A stretch of DNA of 33,480 bases, from NCBI GenBank assembly GCA_030428835.1, contig JAUIEP010000040.1, positions 1 to 33,480 on the forward strand, read 5' to 3'. Below, piece by piece: positions 7,915 to 15,926 of the stretch. This DNA is from Gammaproteobacteria bacterium (GTDB lineage: Bacteria; Pseudomonadota; Gammaproteobacteria; Pseudomonadales; Halieaceae). Each line of letters starts with the position of its first letter. The first letter of the stretch is position 1. The notes beneath the pieces are model-generated. The model was not told the DNA's origin. It saw nothing but the letters and a program-made list of their open reading frames with translations, and did no database searches. Made by a program: the position numbers and the translations under genes.

Positions 7915-8622
7915 TTGGATACATTCGACCTGAAACCCGGGCGCGTCATCGCCGGGAAGTACGAAGTCCTCGACAGGCTGGGCGGCGGCTGGGAGGGCGA
8001 GGTCTACAAGGTCGCTGAACAGTCCACCGGCATCGAGGCGGCGGCCAAACTCTTCTTCCCCGCCCGCAACGTGAACAACCGGACCATCGTGTCCTACGCC
8101 AGAAAGCTGCACGCGTTGCAGGACTGTCCCATTGTCATCAAGTACCACACCCAGGAAATCATGCAGTGGCGCGGACACAGGATCAGCGTCCTGCTCTCCG
8201 ACTTTGTACAGGGCACGCTGTTGTCCGAGTACCTGCGCGCCCTGCCGGGACGCCGGCTGGCGCCGTTCCAGGCCGTCCATCTGCTGCACGCGCTGGTGGC
8301 CGGTCTCGAGGGTATCCACTACCACGGGCACTACCACGGCGACCTGCATATCGAGAACGTCATCGTCTGCGGCGTCGGGCTGCAGTACGAGCTCAAACTG
8401 CTCGACCTGTTCGACCCCGGCGGCTCCAGGCGCGACAACACCGGGCACGACATCTGCGACGCTATCCGCATCTTCTACGACGCGCTGGGCGGCGCGACCC
8501 ACTACGCAAGGCAACCGCGGCAGGTCAAGGAGATCTGCTGCGGCCTGAAACGCACGCTCATCCTGCAGAAGTTCCGCAGCGCATCGGCGCTGCGCCAGCA
8601 CCTCGAGGCGCTGCAGTGGTAG
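7915..8622 (+). CDS. Minimal protein kinase-like protein
   Basis: A 235-residue protein with kinase-fold motifs in order: a glycine-rich loop LGGGWEGEVYKV (residues 22-33), the lysine of AAAK (K45), a catalytic loop HGDLHIEN (141-148, with D143 and N148), and DLF (D164) in the place of the magnesium-binding DFG. The catalytic loop has HGD instead of HRD, and histidine instead of lysine two residues after the aspartate; such loops occur in atypical bacterial kinases. It is shorter than usual Hanks kinases (about 260-280 residues for the domain alone), with a reduced C-lobe and no membrane or sensor domain. The TTG start at 7915 has GGAG about 12 bases upstream; no ATG is available. Substrate unknown. 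It lies 48 bp before the flavoprotein gene, possibly co-transcribed. Confidence 0.75.
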   Translation: MDTFDLKPGRVIAGKYEVLDRLGGGWEGEVYKVAEQSTGIEAAAKLFFPARNVNNRTIVSYARKLHALQDCPIVIKYHTQEIMQWRGHRISVLLSDFVQGTLLSEYLRALPGRRLAPFQAVHLLHALVAGLEGIHYHGHYHGDLHIENVIVCGVGLQYELKLLDLFDPGGSRRDNTGHDICDAIRIFYDALGGATHYARQPRQVKEICCGLKRTLILQKFRSASALRQHLEALQW

Positions 8623-8670
8623 CCGGATTTGGTATGCTGCGCGTGCTCGCACGGCTTTTCCGGACATCAC

Positions 8671-10143
8671 TTGGCAATCACGGCAACCCCTGACAACCCC
8701 ATCCCCCTGGCCGCGGTGACCGAATGGCACGCCACGGCCGACGTGATCGTGGTCGGTGGCGGCGGCGCCGGCACCTGCGCCGCCATCGAGGCCGCGGATG
8801 CCGGGGCCGATGTGCTCCTGCTGGAGGCCGCGAGCGAGGCGGGTGGCTCCACCGCGCTGGCGGGCGGCCTCATCTACCTCGGTGGCGGCACCCCCACGCA
8901 GTCGGCCTGCGGTTTCGACGACGACGTGGAGGACATGTACGCCTACCTGCTCGCGGCCGCGGGACCCGATGCCGACGCGGCGAAGGTGCGGCTTTACTGC
9001 GACAACTCGCTCGAGCACTACGCCTGGCTGGTCGGGCAGGGCGTGGAGTTCAAGCCCGAGTACTATCCCGGCAAGCACGTCAATACGCCCAACGAGGCCG
9101 CGCTGATGACCACGGGCAACGAGGACGCCTGGCCGTACAGCGCGATCGCGAAGGCGGCGCCGCGCGGACACAAGCCGCGCATCAAGGGCGACCACGGCGG
9201 GATACCGCTGATGGAGAACCTGTTGCGCAGCACCCGTGAGCGCGGGGTGCGGGTCACCTGCGATGCCCGCGTCCTGACCGCCATCATGGACGGCGGGGAA
9301 GTCGTCGGCGTCGTCGCGCGCATCGACGGCAGCGAGCGCTGCATCCGCGCCCGGCGCGGTGTGGTGCTGTGCGCCGGCGGCTTCATCATGAACGAGGACA
9401 TGGTGGCGCGGTACGCGCCGCGCCTGGCCCGGGGCAACTACCCCAACGGCAACCCGAACGACAACGGCAGCGGCATCCGCATCGGCATCGGCGCGGGCGG
9501 CGCGGCCGTCAACATGCACGAGGGCTTCATCTGCACGCCGTTCTACCCGCCCCGCCAGTTTCTCGAGTCGATCATCGTGGACGAGTCGGGACAGCGCTTC
9601 ATCAACGAGGACGTCTACCACGGGCGACTCGGGAGCGCGATCCTCGATCGGCCCGGCGGGCGCTTCTACCTCGTGATCGACAGCCGCCACTTCGACGTTC
9701 TCGACCGCCCACCCTTCGGTGGTTACCCGGTCGCGGGCACCGGCGAGACGATCGACGAACTGGCCGCGGAACTCGCGCTGCCGCCGGCGACGCTTGCCGC
9801 AACGCTCGAGCGCTACAACGACTGCGCCGCGCGCGGCGAGGACCCGGTCCAGCACAAGCACCCGAAATACCTCGTCGCGCTCGACCGCCCGCCCTACGCG
9901 GCCTTCGACCTCACACCGGGCAACGGCGCGATCTACGCGGTCATGACCTTCGGCGGCCTCGACACGCTGCCCACGGGCGAAGTGCTGGACGCGCACGGCG
10001 GTGTCATCCCCGGACTGTACGCCGCGGGCAGGAACAGCGCGGGCATACCCCGCTGCGCGGAAGGGTACGCGAGCGGCATGAGTATCGGCGATGCGACCTT
10101 CTTCGGGCGGCTGGCGGGCCGCAGCGCCGCGCGCCGCTCCTGA
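8671..10143 (+). CDS. FAD-binding dehydrogenase/reductase, KstD / fumarate reductase flavoprotein family
   Basis: About 490 residues. The N-terminus has the Rossmann dinucleotide motif VIVVGGGGAGTCAA followed by an acidic strand end (LLLEAASEAGGST). The C-terminal FAD-binding part reads GLYAAGRNSAGIPRCAEGYA then SGMSIGDATFFGR, typical of FAD_binding_2 enzymes acting on ketosteroids or related enoyl/ketone substrates (3-ketosteroid dehydrogenase and 4-ene-reductase relatives). It probably oxidises or reduces a C-C bond next to a ketone; the exact substrate cannot be read from sequence. The start is uncertain: TTG at 8671 (chosen), GTG at 8716 directly before the conserved TEWHATADV, or TTG at 8629. 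It is convergent with the CPBP gene, 41 bp away. Confidence 0.82.
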   Translation: MAITATPDNPIPLAAVTEWHATADVIVVGGGGAGTCAAIEAADAGADVLLLEAASEAGGSTALAGGLIYLGGGTPTQSACGFDDDVEDMYAYLLAAAGPDADAAKVRLYCDNSLEHYAWLVGQGVEFKPEYYPGKHVNTPNEAALMTTGNEDAWPYSAIAKAAPRGHKPRIKGDHGGIPLMENLLRSTRERGVRVTCDARVLTAIMDGGEVVGVVARIDGSERCIRARRGVVLCAGGFIMNEDMVARYAPRLARGNYPNGNPNDNGSGIRIGIGAGGAAVNMHEGFICTPFYPPRQFLESIIVDESGQRFINEDVYHGRLGSAILDRPGGRFYLVIDSRHFDVLDRPPFGGYPVAGTGETIDELAAELALPPATLAATLERYNDCAARGEDPVQHKHPKYLVALDRPPYAAFDLTPGNGAIYAVMTFGGLDTLPTGEVLDAHGGVIPGLYAAGRNSAGIPRCAEGYASGMSIGDATFFGRLAGRSAARRS

Positions 10144-10184
10144 CGGTCGCACCGGAACGCCGTAGGCGCGGCAGTGCGAACCCG

Positions 10185-10802
10185 CTAATCGTCCTCGCCC
10201 TTCGTCCTCGGTGGCGGGAACGGCGTGTTCAGGAACGTGCCGACCCAGTGCACCATGATAACGAGCGTCAGGTCGCCGTTGGTCAGCAACTGGCTGAGCC
10301 CCATCCCGCCGAGGAAGGTGCCGACACAATTGCGCAGCTTCCAGCGCAACGTGACGTAGTGCAGTCCCGCGAAAACAAGGTTGCAGCACACGTTGGCGGC
10401 CAGCCAGCCCGTTTTCGAGCCGAGGAACAACGGGAAGGCCAGGCGGAACGCGACCTCTTCCACGATGGAGATGAACAACAGGTACAGGACCCAGCGAATT
10501 TGCCGCGGGGCCGGCTGCGGCCCCCGGGCGCTCCACAACAGGAAAAACACCACCATCGCGACGAGGCCGATGAGGTACAGGCGCGGGTTTGCCACGGTCG
10601 CCGCCGTGGTCGCCTGGAACGCGCCCCAGGCGCCGGGCAGCAGCAGCCCCAGCAGGGCGAGCAGGCCCATGGTCCCGCCGTGGCGATAGATGACCTCGCG
10701 GAAGGTATCGACCCGGTATCCGTCCGGCGTGGCCGGTCGCTGCAGGCGCCTTCTGTGCGCGCGGCGCGGTTTGGCGGGTGCCGCTCGCTGTTCCCCCTGC
10801 AT
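10185..10802 (-). CDS. CPBP family intramembrane protease (second copy type)
   Basis: A 205-residue membrane protein with a basic N-terminus (residues 1-30, RRAHRRRL) and about five to six hydrophobic segments. It shows the canonical CPBP motifs: VEEVAFR (E115, E116, R120), FAGLH (H148) and a late HWVGTFLNT (H185, N192). Unlike the CPBP protein at 2154 it keeps both glutamates of the first motif. The start is well supported by GGGAGGA upstream of the ATG at 10802. The C-terminus is short and hydrophilic. Its substrate is unknown. It is divergent from the tyrosine phosphatase gene, with a 177-bp gap. Confidence 0.85.
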   Translation of the reverse strand: MQGEQRAAPAKPRRAHRRRLQRPATPDGYRVDTFREVIYRHGGTMGLLALLGLLLPGAWGAFQATTAATVANPRLYLIGLVAMVVFFLLWSARGPQPAPRQIRWVLYLLFISIVEEVAFRLAFPLFLGSKTGWLAANVCCNLVFAGLHYVTLRWKLRNCVGTFLGGMGLSQLLTNGDLTLVIMVHWVGTFLNTPFPPPRTKGEDD

Positions 10803-10918
10803 GGCGCTTCCTCCCGCCCGGTTGGCGGGCGCAGCGCAGATTGTACACGCCGGTGAGGCCAGGCAGCCGCCTTGCACCCGGGAGGTGTCATCTGTTAAAC
10901 CAAAACCGGAGATGCGCC

Positions 10919-10948
10919 TTACACGGCGCCGCCCGCGGGTGGTATTCT
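10919..10948 (+). promoter_or_regulatory. Candidate sigma-70 promoter of the phosphatase gene
   Basis: TTACAC (10919-10924) and TATTCT (10943-10948) are separated by 18 bp and lie 32 bp before the ATG at 10980. Each hexamer matches the consensus at about four of six positions. Position and spacing fit; there is no other evidence. Confidence 0.4.
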
Positions 10949-10979
10949 CGCCAGCCCAGTCGCTGATCCCCTGCTGCCC

Positions 10980-11888
10980 ATGAAGAAAAAAGTCCTGTTT
11001 CCCGCGATTCTCGGCGTGGCACTGCTGGCCCTGGCGGTCATCCAGTTCATCCCCGGGCCGCCGCTGGTCATTCCCGCCGAACTGCCCGCCGCGGACAGGG
11101 CCGGTCACCGGCACCTCAATTTCGAGGGCATCGATAATTTTCGCGACCTGGGCGGCTACCCCACCGCGTCCGGCGCCACCGTCAGGTGGGGAGTGCTGTA
11201 CCGTTCGGGCATGCTTGCGCAGGCCAGTCGCGCCGACCTCGAGGGTCTGCAGCGTCTCAATCTCAGCCACCTCATCGACTTCCGCTCCGCGCTGGAGAAG
11301 GAGGCGGAGCCCGACCGGCTGCCCGAACCGCACGCGTTCGAGGTCGTCGAGATCCCGACGCTCGACGGTGGCGACAACACCGTGGCGCTGGACATCATGC
11401 GCCGCATCGACGAGGGAGACTTCGAGGATTTCGACCCCGACGCCCTCATGCTCGATGCCAACCGCGCGTTCGCGACAGACTTTCTCCCGCAGTACAGGCA
11501 GTTCTTCCAGACGGTGCTCGCCGCCGACGGCGCACCTGTGTTGTGGCACTGCACCGCGGGCAAGGACCGGGCCGGCTTCGCCGCCGCCGCGCTGTTGCGC
11601 CTGCTGGGCGTGCCGCAGGACGTCATTGTGCGCGACTACATGCTGAGCAAGGAGTACGCCATGGGCGCGCGCAGGAACGAGTTACGCCTGCTGCGCCTGT
11701 TCAAGGGCGACGAGGCGGCCGACAAGCTGCAGGTCATCATGGGCGTGGAAGCGCCCTGGATCGAAGCCGCCTTCAGCGCCATCGACGAACGCTGGGGCAG
11801 CTTCGACACGTACGTGCGGGAGGGCCTGCAGCTCGATGACACGGATATCGCGCGGCTGCGCGCCAACCTGCTCACGCGCGACACGTGA
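10980..11888 (+). CDS. Membrane-anchored tyrosine-protein phosphatase (Y_phosphatase3 type)
   Basis: A 302-residue protein with an N-terminal anchor or uncleaved signal (residues 1-24: KKK then a hydrophobic helix), so the catalytic domain should face the periplasm. The domain begins with NFRDLGGYPT (from residue 53) and contains the CX5R active site HCTAGKDRAG (C191 nucleophile, R197). This arrangement is the tyrosine/serine phosphatase family to which Mycobacterium PtpB and IphP-like enzymes belong; some also cleave phosphoinositides. Family members are often secreted, in keeping with the anchor. No partner kinase is adjacent; the kinase-like gene at 7915 is three genes away and should be cytoplasmic. 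Substrate unknown. Confidence 0.87.
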   Translation: MKKKVLFPAILGVALLALAVIQFIPGPPLVIPAELPAADRAGHRHLNFEGIDNFRDLGGYPTASGATVRWGVLYRSGMLAQASRADLEGLQRLNLSHLIDFRSALEKEAEPDRLPEPHAFEVVEIPTLDGGDNTVALDIMRRIDEGDFEDFDPDALMLDANRAFATDFLPQYRQFFQTVLAADGAPVLWHCTAGKDRAGFAAAALLRLLGVPQDVIVRDYMLSKEYAMGARRNELRLLRLFKGDEAADKLQVIMGVEAPWIEAAFSAIDERWGSFDTYVREGLQLDDTDIARLRANLLTRDT

Positions 11889-12214
11889 GGCCGGTGCGGT
11901 GCGTCTCATGCTCTGGGGTCCGGCAACCGCGGGTTGAATCCCCGGGGCGCCGAGTATCTTTGGGGTTCTGTCTCTGTCGGCTCGATCACCCGTAGGGTCG
12001 AATTTATTCGACCTTGCAGACTGGTTCTCGATTGCACCCGCGCAGGTATTGAGAGCCTTTCCCATGTCGAATAAATTCGACCCTACGCGGCGCCTGACGC
12101 GCCTCACGGCCGAAAAAATTATGACGTACAGGGTGTTTTCGATGATATTCGCTGCCCGGGCAGGAAACCTGCATCACCGCATCGCAGCAGGATTGTGATC
12201 GGGGCAAGATCGCT
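11889..12214. other. 326-bp intergenic region
   Basis: No credible gene lies here. The central part holds the inverted REP-type doublet described separately. To the right, 12110-12160 is AT-richer (GAAAAAATTATGACG, GATGATATT) and may carry the promoter of the FG-GAP gene, but I cannot fix clear hexamers. Confidence 0.6.
11992..12086. repeat. REP-type inverted doublet (REPIN/BIME-like)
   Basis: Two copies of one 21-bp unit stand in inverted orientation at 11992-12012 and 12066-12086, identical over all 21 bases, with 53 bp between them. Each copy contains a palindromic core (GTCGAATTTATTCGAC or its complement) with a GTAG foot on the outer side. A palindrome with a 5'-GTAG foot, present as an inverted pair, is the layout of REP elements mobilised by RAYT transposases. 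No RAYT gene is in the window, so it would act in trans. Confidence 0.7.
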
Positions 12215-14446
12215 TTGCGTGTGTTGACAAGGCGGATCCTGAAGATACTGGGCCTGGTGTTAATCCTGGGCCTCGTTGCACTGTACCTGGGCTACCAGTT
12301 CCTGTTGCCGCTGCCCAATCCCTCACCGCATCCCCGCCAGGCGCAACTACTGTATCGCGAGGCCAGCCTCGCCTGTATCAGGTCGTGGATCGACGCGGAC
12401 TCCGAGGGGAAGGGCTACTACTACCTGATAGACGGACATCCCGCGGCGGATCGCCCCGATGGCATCCGCGAATACAACCAGCTACCCGGGCCCGATGAAA
12501 CGGCAGCGGTCGAAGAGACGCTCGCCACCGACAAACCCTCGGTGCCCATCATCGACTTCCACGTCACCCACCTCATTGCCAACGGCTCGGTGCAGGAGGC
12601 GCAGGCGATCCTGGAGCGCGCCGTCGCCCGGTACGGGCGCGATAAGGACGGAAGCTACCGCAAGGTGCCCAGGCGACTGCTGCACAGGCTGGCGGAGGCC
12701 TACCTGCGCGAGGCGGAAACACGCAACTGCCTCTCCAACCACGCCGCCCGGTCCTGCATTTATCCGTTGCGCGGGGACGGGGTACACCTGGAGCGGGAGC
12801 AGGGACGCAAAGCTCTGGCGCTGTACGAAGAACTGGTAGGGCTCTATCCCGGGGATGTCCGCTACCGCTGGCTCATGAGCGTCACGGCGATGGCGCTGGA
12901 CGTTGCGCCCGCCCACGCGCCGTTGAGCCCGGACGGGGGCGACAGCCCTTTCCCGGCATTCCACAACGCCGCCATCGCCGCCGGTCTCCACAACCCCGAC
13001 TCGCCACGCTCGTCCGGTGGCGCCATCCTCGACGACTTCAACGGAGACGGCCATCTCGACATCATGCTCGGCGGCTACCTGCCCTCGGACCCCGTCCTGT
13101 ACTACGAAAACCGCGGCGATGGGACTTTCGTGAATCGCTCGGACGAGTCCGGGCTGTCGCGGGAGCTGGGCGTGTTCCGCCTCAACCAGGCGGACTACGA
13201 TAACGACGGCGACCTGGACGTCTTGCTCGTGCGCTACGGCTGGCAGGGCCCCGGTCGCAACACGCTGCTCGCAAACGACGGCAATGCCGTCTTCACCGAC
13301 GTCACCGACAGGGCCGGACTGGGCGAATCGCTCGAGTCTTCATTCGAGGGCGCCTGGGCGGACTACGACAACGACGGCTGGGTCGACCTGTTCGTCGCCA
13401 ACAACCACGCGGGGAAAGGCAGCGTGCTGTGGCGCAACCGCGGCGACGGCAGCTTCGCCGACGTCACCGCTGCCGCGGAACTGCCGTACCTGAAACAGTT
13501 GCTGAGCGCGAGCTGGGGCGACTACGACAACGACGGCGACCAGGACCTCTATGTATCGAGCATCGCGGCGCCCAACCACCTGTTTCGCAATGAGGCGGAC
13601 GGCACGTTCACGGATGTCACCTTCGAGGCCGGCGTCGGCCTGCCGCTGGTCTCCTTCCCGGCCTGGTTCTTCGACTACGACAACGACGGCAACCTCGACA
13701 TTTTCGGGGGTAACTATTGGCTGCCCTTCGAAGACGAGGTCGCCAGCCTGGCCGGCGCCGAGCCACCCTGCGGGGCCGCCTTGTCGAAACTGTACAGGAA
13801 CACGGGAACGGGAACCTATCGCGACGTGACCGAGGAGGCCGGGCTGGACGTCGTCTTCACCGCCATGGGCGCCAATTTCGGCGATCTCGACTCGGACGGT
13901 TTCCTCGACATCTACGTGGGCACCGGTTCCCCCTCCCTGATGCACCTGGTGCCCAACCGCTTCTTCCACAACCAGGCTGGCAGGACATTCGCGGACGCCA
14001 CGTTCAGCGCGGATCTCGGTCACCTGCAAAAGGGCCACGGCATTGCGTTCGGCGATTTCGATGCGGACGGGGACCAGGACCTGCTGGTGAACCTGGGCGG
14101 GGCCGCGCGCGTCGACCGCTTCCAGCCCGCGCTGTTCCGCAATCCCGGCAACGGGAACCGTTCACTGGAGATCACCCTGGTCGGCAGGCAGAGCAATCGG
14201 TCGGGTATCGGCGCTCGCATCACGGCCACGCTGGATGACGGCAGCAGGGTTCACCGCACGGTCGCCAGCGGCGGACCCTTCGGCGCGTCACCCCTGCGAC
14301 AGCACGTCGGGATGGGGCAGAACGCCGCCATCGACACGCTGGTAATCGACTGGCCCAGCGGCACTCGCGATGTGTTGCAGGGGTTACCCGCCGGCGCGCA
14401 CCTGGTCATCGAAGAGGGCGGCGACGTGCGCGAATTCGAACCATGA
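12215..14446 (+). CDS. CRTAC1-family FG-GAP/VCBS repeat protein with ASPIC/UnbV domain
   Basis: A 743-residue exported or anchored protein. It has a hydrophobic helix at residues 9-32 after a basic start. A region of unknown function at about 40-260 has several helices and four cysteines, including CLSNHAARSC. Then come seven FG-GAP/VCBS blades, each with a DxDxDG calcium loop (near residues 274, 327, 384, 436, 487, 558 and 615), predicting a beta-propeller. The C-terminal ASPIC/UnbV domain (about 650-735) has GIGARITATLDDGS and IDWPSGTRD. CRTAC1-type proteins are extracellular calcium-binding proteins of unclear role. The TTG at 12215 is used as start, but GTG 12221 or TTG 12224 are equally possible; no strong ribosome binding site decides. 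Confidence 0.87.
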   Translation: MRVLTRRILKILGLVLILGLVALYLGYQFLLPLPNPSPHPRQAQLLYREASLACIRSWIDADSEGKGYYYLIDGHPAADRPDGIREYNQLPGPDETAAVEETLATDKPSVPIIDFHVTHLIANGSVQEAQAILERAVARYGRDKDGSYRKVPRRLLHRLAEAYLREAETRNCLSNHAARSCIYPLRGDGVHLEREQGRKALALYEELVGLYPGDVRYRWLMSVTAMALDVAPAHAPLSPDGGDSPFPAFHNAAIAAGLHNPDSPRSSGGAILDDFNGDGHLDIMLGGYLPSDPVLYYENRGDGTFVNRSDESGLSRELGVFRLNQADYDNDGDLDVLLVRYGWQGPGRNTLLANDGNAVFTDVTDRAGLGESLESSFEGAWADYDNDGWVDLFVANNHAGKGSVLWRNRGDGSFADVTAAAELPYLKQLLSASWGDYDNDGDQDLYVSSIAAPNHLFRNEADGTFTDVTFEAGVGLPLVSFPAWFFDYDNDGNLDIFGGNYWLPFEDEVASLAGAEPPCGAALSKLYRNTGTGTYRDVTEEAGLDVVFTAMGANFGDLDSDGFLDIYVGTGSPSLMHLVPNRFFHNQAGRTFADATFSADLGHLQKGHGIAFGDFDADGDQDLLVNLGGAARVDRFQPALFRNPGNGNRSLEITLVGRQSNRSGIGARITATLDDGSRVHRTVASGGPFGASPLRQHVGMGQNAAIDTLVIDWPSGTRDVLQGLPAGAHLVIEEGGDVREFEP

Positions 14447-14537
14447 CGCGCGTCCCTGCCAAACCAGTTTTGCCCGGCACCGCACGGTGCTCCAATGAAC
14501 GCCATAACGTTTGAGGGCGTACCGCCCTGCCGGTAAC

Positions 14538-15194
14538 ATGGCCGACATGAGCCAGCCGAGCCCCCCTGCCCCGCGCAAACTGCCTAAACAGTCGCGCTCC
14601 CTGATCCTGGTGCAGTCCATCCAGCAGGCCTGCCTGCAGATCCTGCGCGACGAGGGTGCACAAAGCCTCACCACCGCGCGTATCGCCGATGTCGCCGGCG
14701 TCAATATCGCGTCGCTCTACCAGTACTTCCCGAACAAGGAGGCGATCCTCGCCCAGGTGTTCGAGGAGCAGATCGACCAGTACATCGAGTCGGCGCGCGA
14801 CAAGATCCACGAGATCGACCGGCTCTCACGTTCGGACTTCGCCGCCACCATCCGCGCCATCGTCGACATGGAACTCGACCAGCGCCTGTTGCTGTACCGC
14901 ATGGAGCCCCAGTTCTACAGCACCTACCAGCAGAGCCTGAATATCCACGAGCGGGTGGACGAATTCACGGTCGCCATGAACAACCCGAGCTGGGGCGAGT
15001 GGTTTGCCGAATTCCTCGCCATGCACCTGGAGGGCGTACCGCGAGGCGAACTGGCGACCCTGGGCAAGCTCGCGACACACGCGCTGTCCGGCGCGCTCGA
15101 GTCCGCGGTGAAGAGCGAGCCCGAGCTGCTCGAGGACAGCGCCTTCCGCGACGGCCTGTATCGCCTGCTGCTCAACTTCCTCGCTTACAGGTAA
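14538..15194 (+). CDS. TetR/AcrR family transcriptional regulator
   Basis: A 218-residue protein. The N-terminal helix-turn-helix spans about residues 18-65: SIQQACLQILRDEGAQSLTT, then ARIADVAGVNIASLYQYFPNKE, the standard TetR recognition helix sequence. The C-terminal ligand-binding and dimerisation part is helical and mostly unconserved. The start is either the ATG at 14538 or the ATG at 14547. The sulfotransferase-like gene follows 36 bp downstream on the same strand and could be co-transcribed. Its target and ligand are unknown; no obvious palindromic operator is seen in the 91 bp before it. Confidence 0.88.
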   Translation: MADMSQPSPPAPRKLPKQSRSLILVQSIQQACLQILRDEGAQSLTTARIADVAGVNIASLYQYFPNKEAILAQVFEEQIDQYIESARDKIHEIDRLSRSDFAATIRAIVDMELDQRLLLYRMEPQFYSTYQQSLNIHERVDEFTVAMNNPSWGEWFAEFLAMHLEGVPRGELATLGKLATHALSGALESAVKSEPELLEDSAFRDGLYRLLLNFLAYR

Positions 15195-15230
15195 ACTGGC
15201 GGTCGCCGCGCGACAGCCGGGCCGGAGCCG

Positions 15231-15920
15231 ATGGCACTATTGCTCAACAACCACCTCTTCCTCGCCACGCCGCGAACGGCCAGCAACGCCCTGTTCCACT
15301 GCCTGCGCGGCGCCGGCGGGGTGGATCTCGGCGATCACCACGATATCCCCGATGACGTGCCGCCCGGCGTGCGCGTGGTCGCCTGCGTGCGCAACCACTA
15401 CGACTGGTTTGTCAGTTCCTGGATAAAGGCGACCTGGCGCAGCCGGGACGAGGCGTTGCAGAAGATGTCCTTCGGCGAGTGGCTGCGGCGCATCCACGAG
15501 CCGGGCTCGCCCCTGCGTCACTTCACCTTTCGCGGTTACGTGGAGATAGGCAACGCGCAGGGCGAACTGTACGCGCCACTGTGGCAGCGCTGCGACGCGC
15601 TGTTGCGCTACGAGGACATCGAGACCGAACTGCAGAGCCTGCTCGGCAAGGATTGCCCGCTACCGGAACGCATCAACACCACGCCGCACAAGAAGGATTA
15701 CCGGCGCTACTACGACGACGGCCTGCGCGAATTCCTCGCGCAGCGCTACGGTGGGGAAATGGCCGAACTGGGTTACACCTTCGACAACGGCCGCGCGTGG
15801 CAGCCGCGGGACGACAGCGCGCCCCTGACGGGCGGCGGCCTGTTCGACGCCAACAACGTGCGCCGCGAGCGCCTGCGCGAGTACCGCGACTGGCCGAACA
15901 TCGCCAACAACCCCGACTGA
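15231..15920 (+). CDS. Sulfotransferase-like P-loop protein
   Basis: A 229-residue protein. The N-terminus has a 5'-phosphosulfate-binding-like loop TPRTASNALFH (residues 13-23), and a 3'-phosphate-binding-like element VRNHYDWFVSSW follows (R54, S62/S63). Together they suggest a PAPS-dependent sulfotransferase fold, as in small bacterial carbohydrate or protein sulfotransferases. The rest includes Trp/Tyr/Arg-rich segments and an Asn-rich C-terminus. No signal peptide: cytoplasmic. GGAG lies just before the ATG. It follows the TetR gene and converges on the oxygenase-like gene with a six-base gap between stops, so it borders the hydroxylase-sulfotransferase fusion locus. Confidence 0.68.
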   Translation: MALLLNNHLFLATPRTASNALFHCLRGAGGVDLGDHHDIPDDVPPGVRVVACVRNHYDWFVSSWIKATWRSRDEALQKMSFGEWLRRIHEPGSPLRHFTFRGYVEIGNAQGELYAPLWQRCDALLRYEDIETELQSLLGKDCPLPERINTTPHKKDYRRYYDDGLREFLAQRYGGEMAELGYTFDNGRAWQPRDDSAPLTGGGLFDANNVRRERLREYRDWPNIANNPD

Positions 15921-15926
15921 ATGCGC

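Noticed and set aside
7888-10848. Long 986-residue reading frame on the minus strand
   Set aside because: It is antisense to the kinase and flavoprotein genes and overlaps the CPBP gene in another frame; no recognisable domain.
12004-12207. 67-residue minus-strand reading frame in the intergenic region
   Set aside because: It begins at the FG-GAP gene's upstream side and runs through the REP doublet; the sequence is explained by the repeat and lacks a ribosome binding site.
14477-14490. GCACCG-CA-CGGTGC hairpin after the FG-GAP gene
   Set aside because: The loop is only two bases and no T-tract follows, so it is not a convincing terminator.
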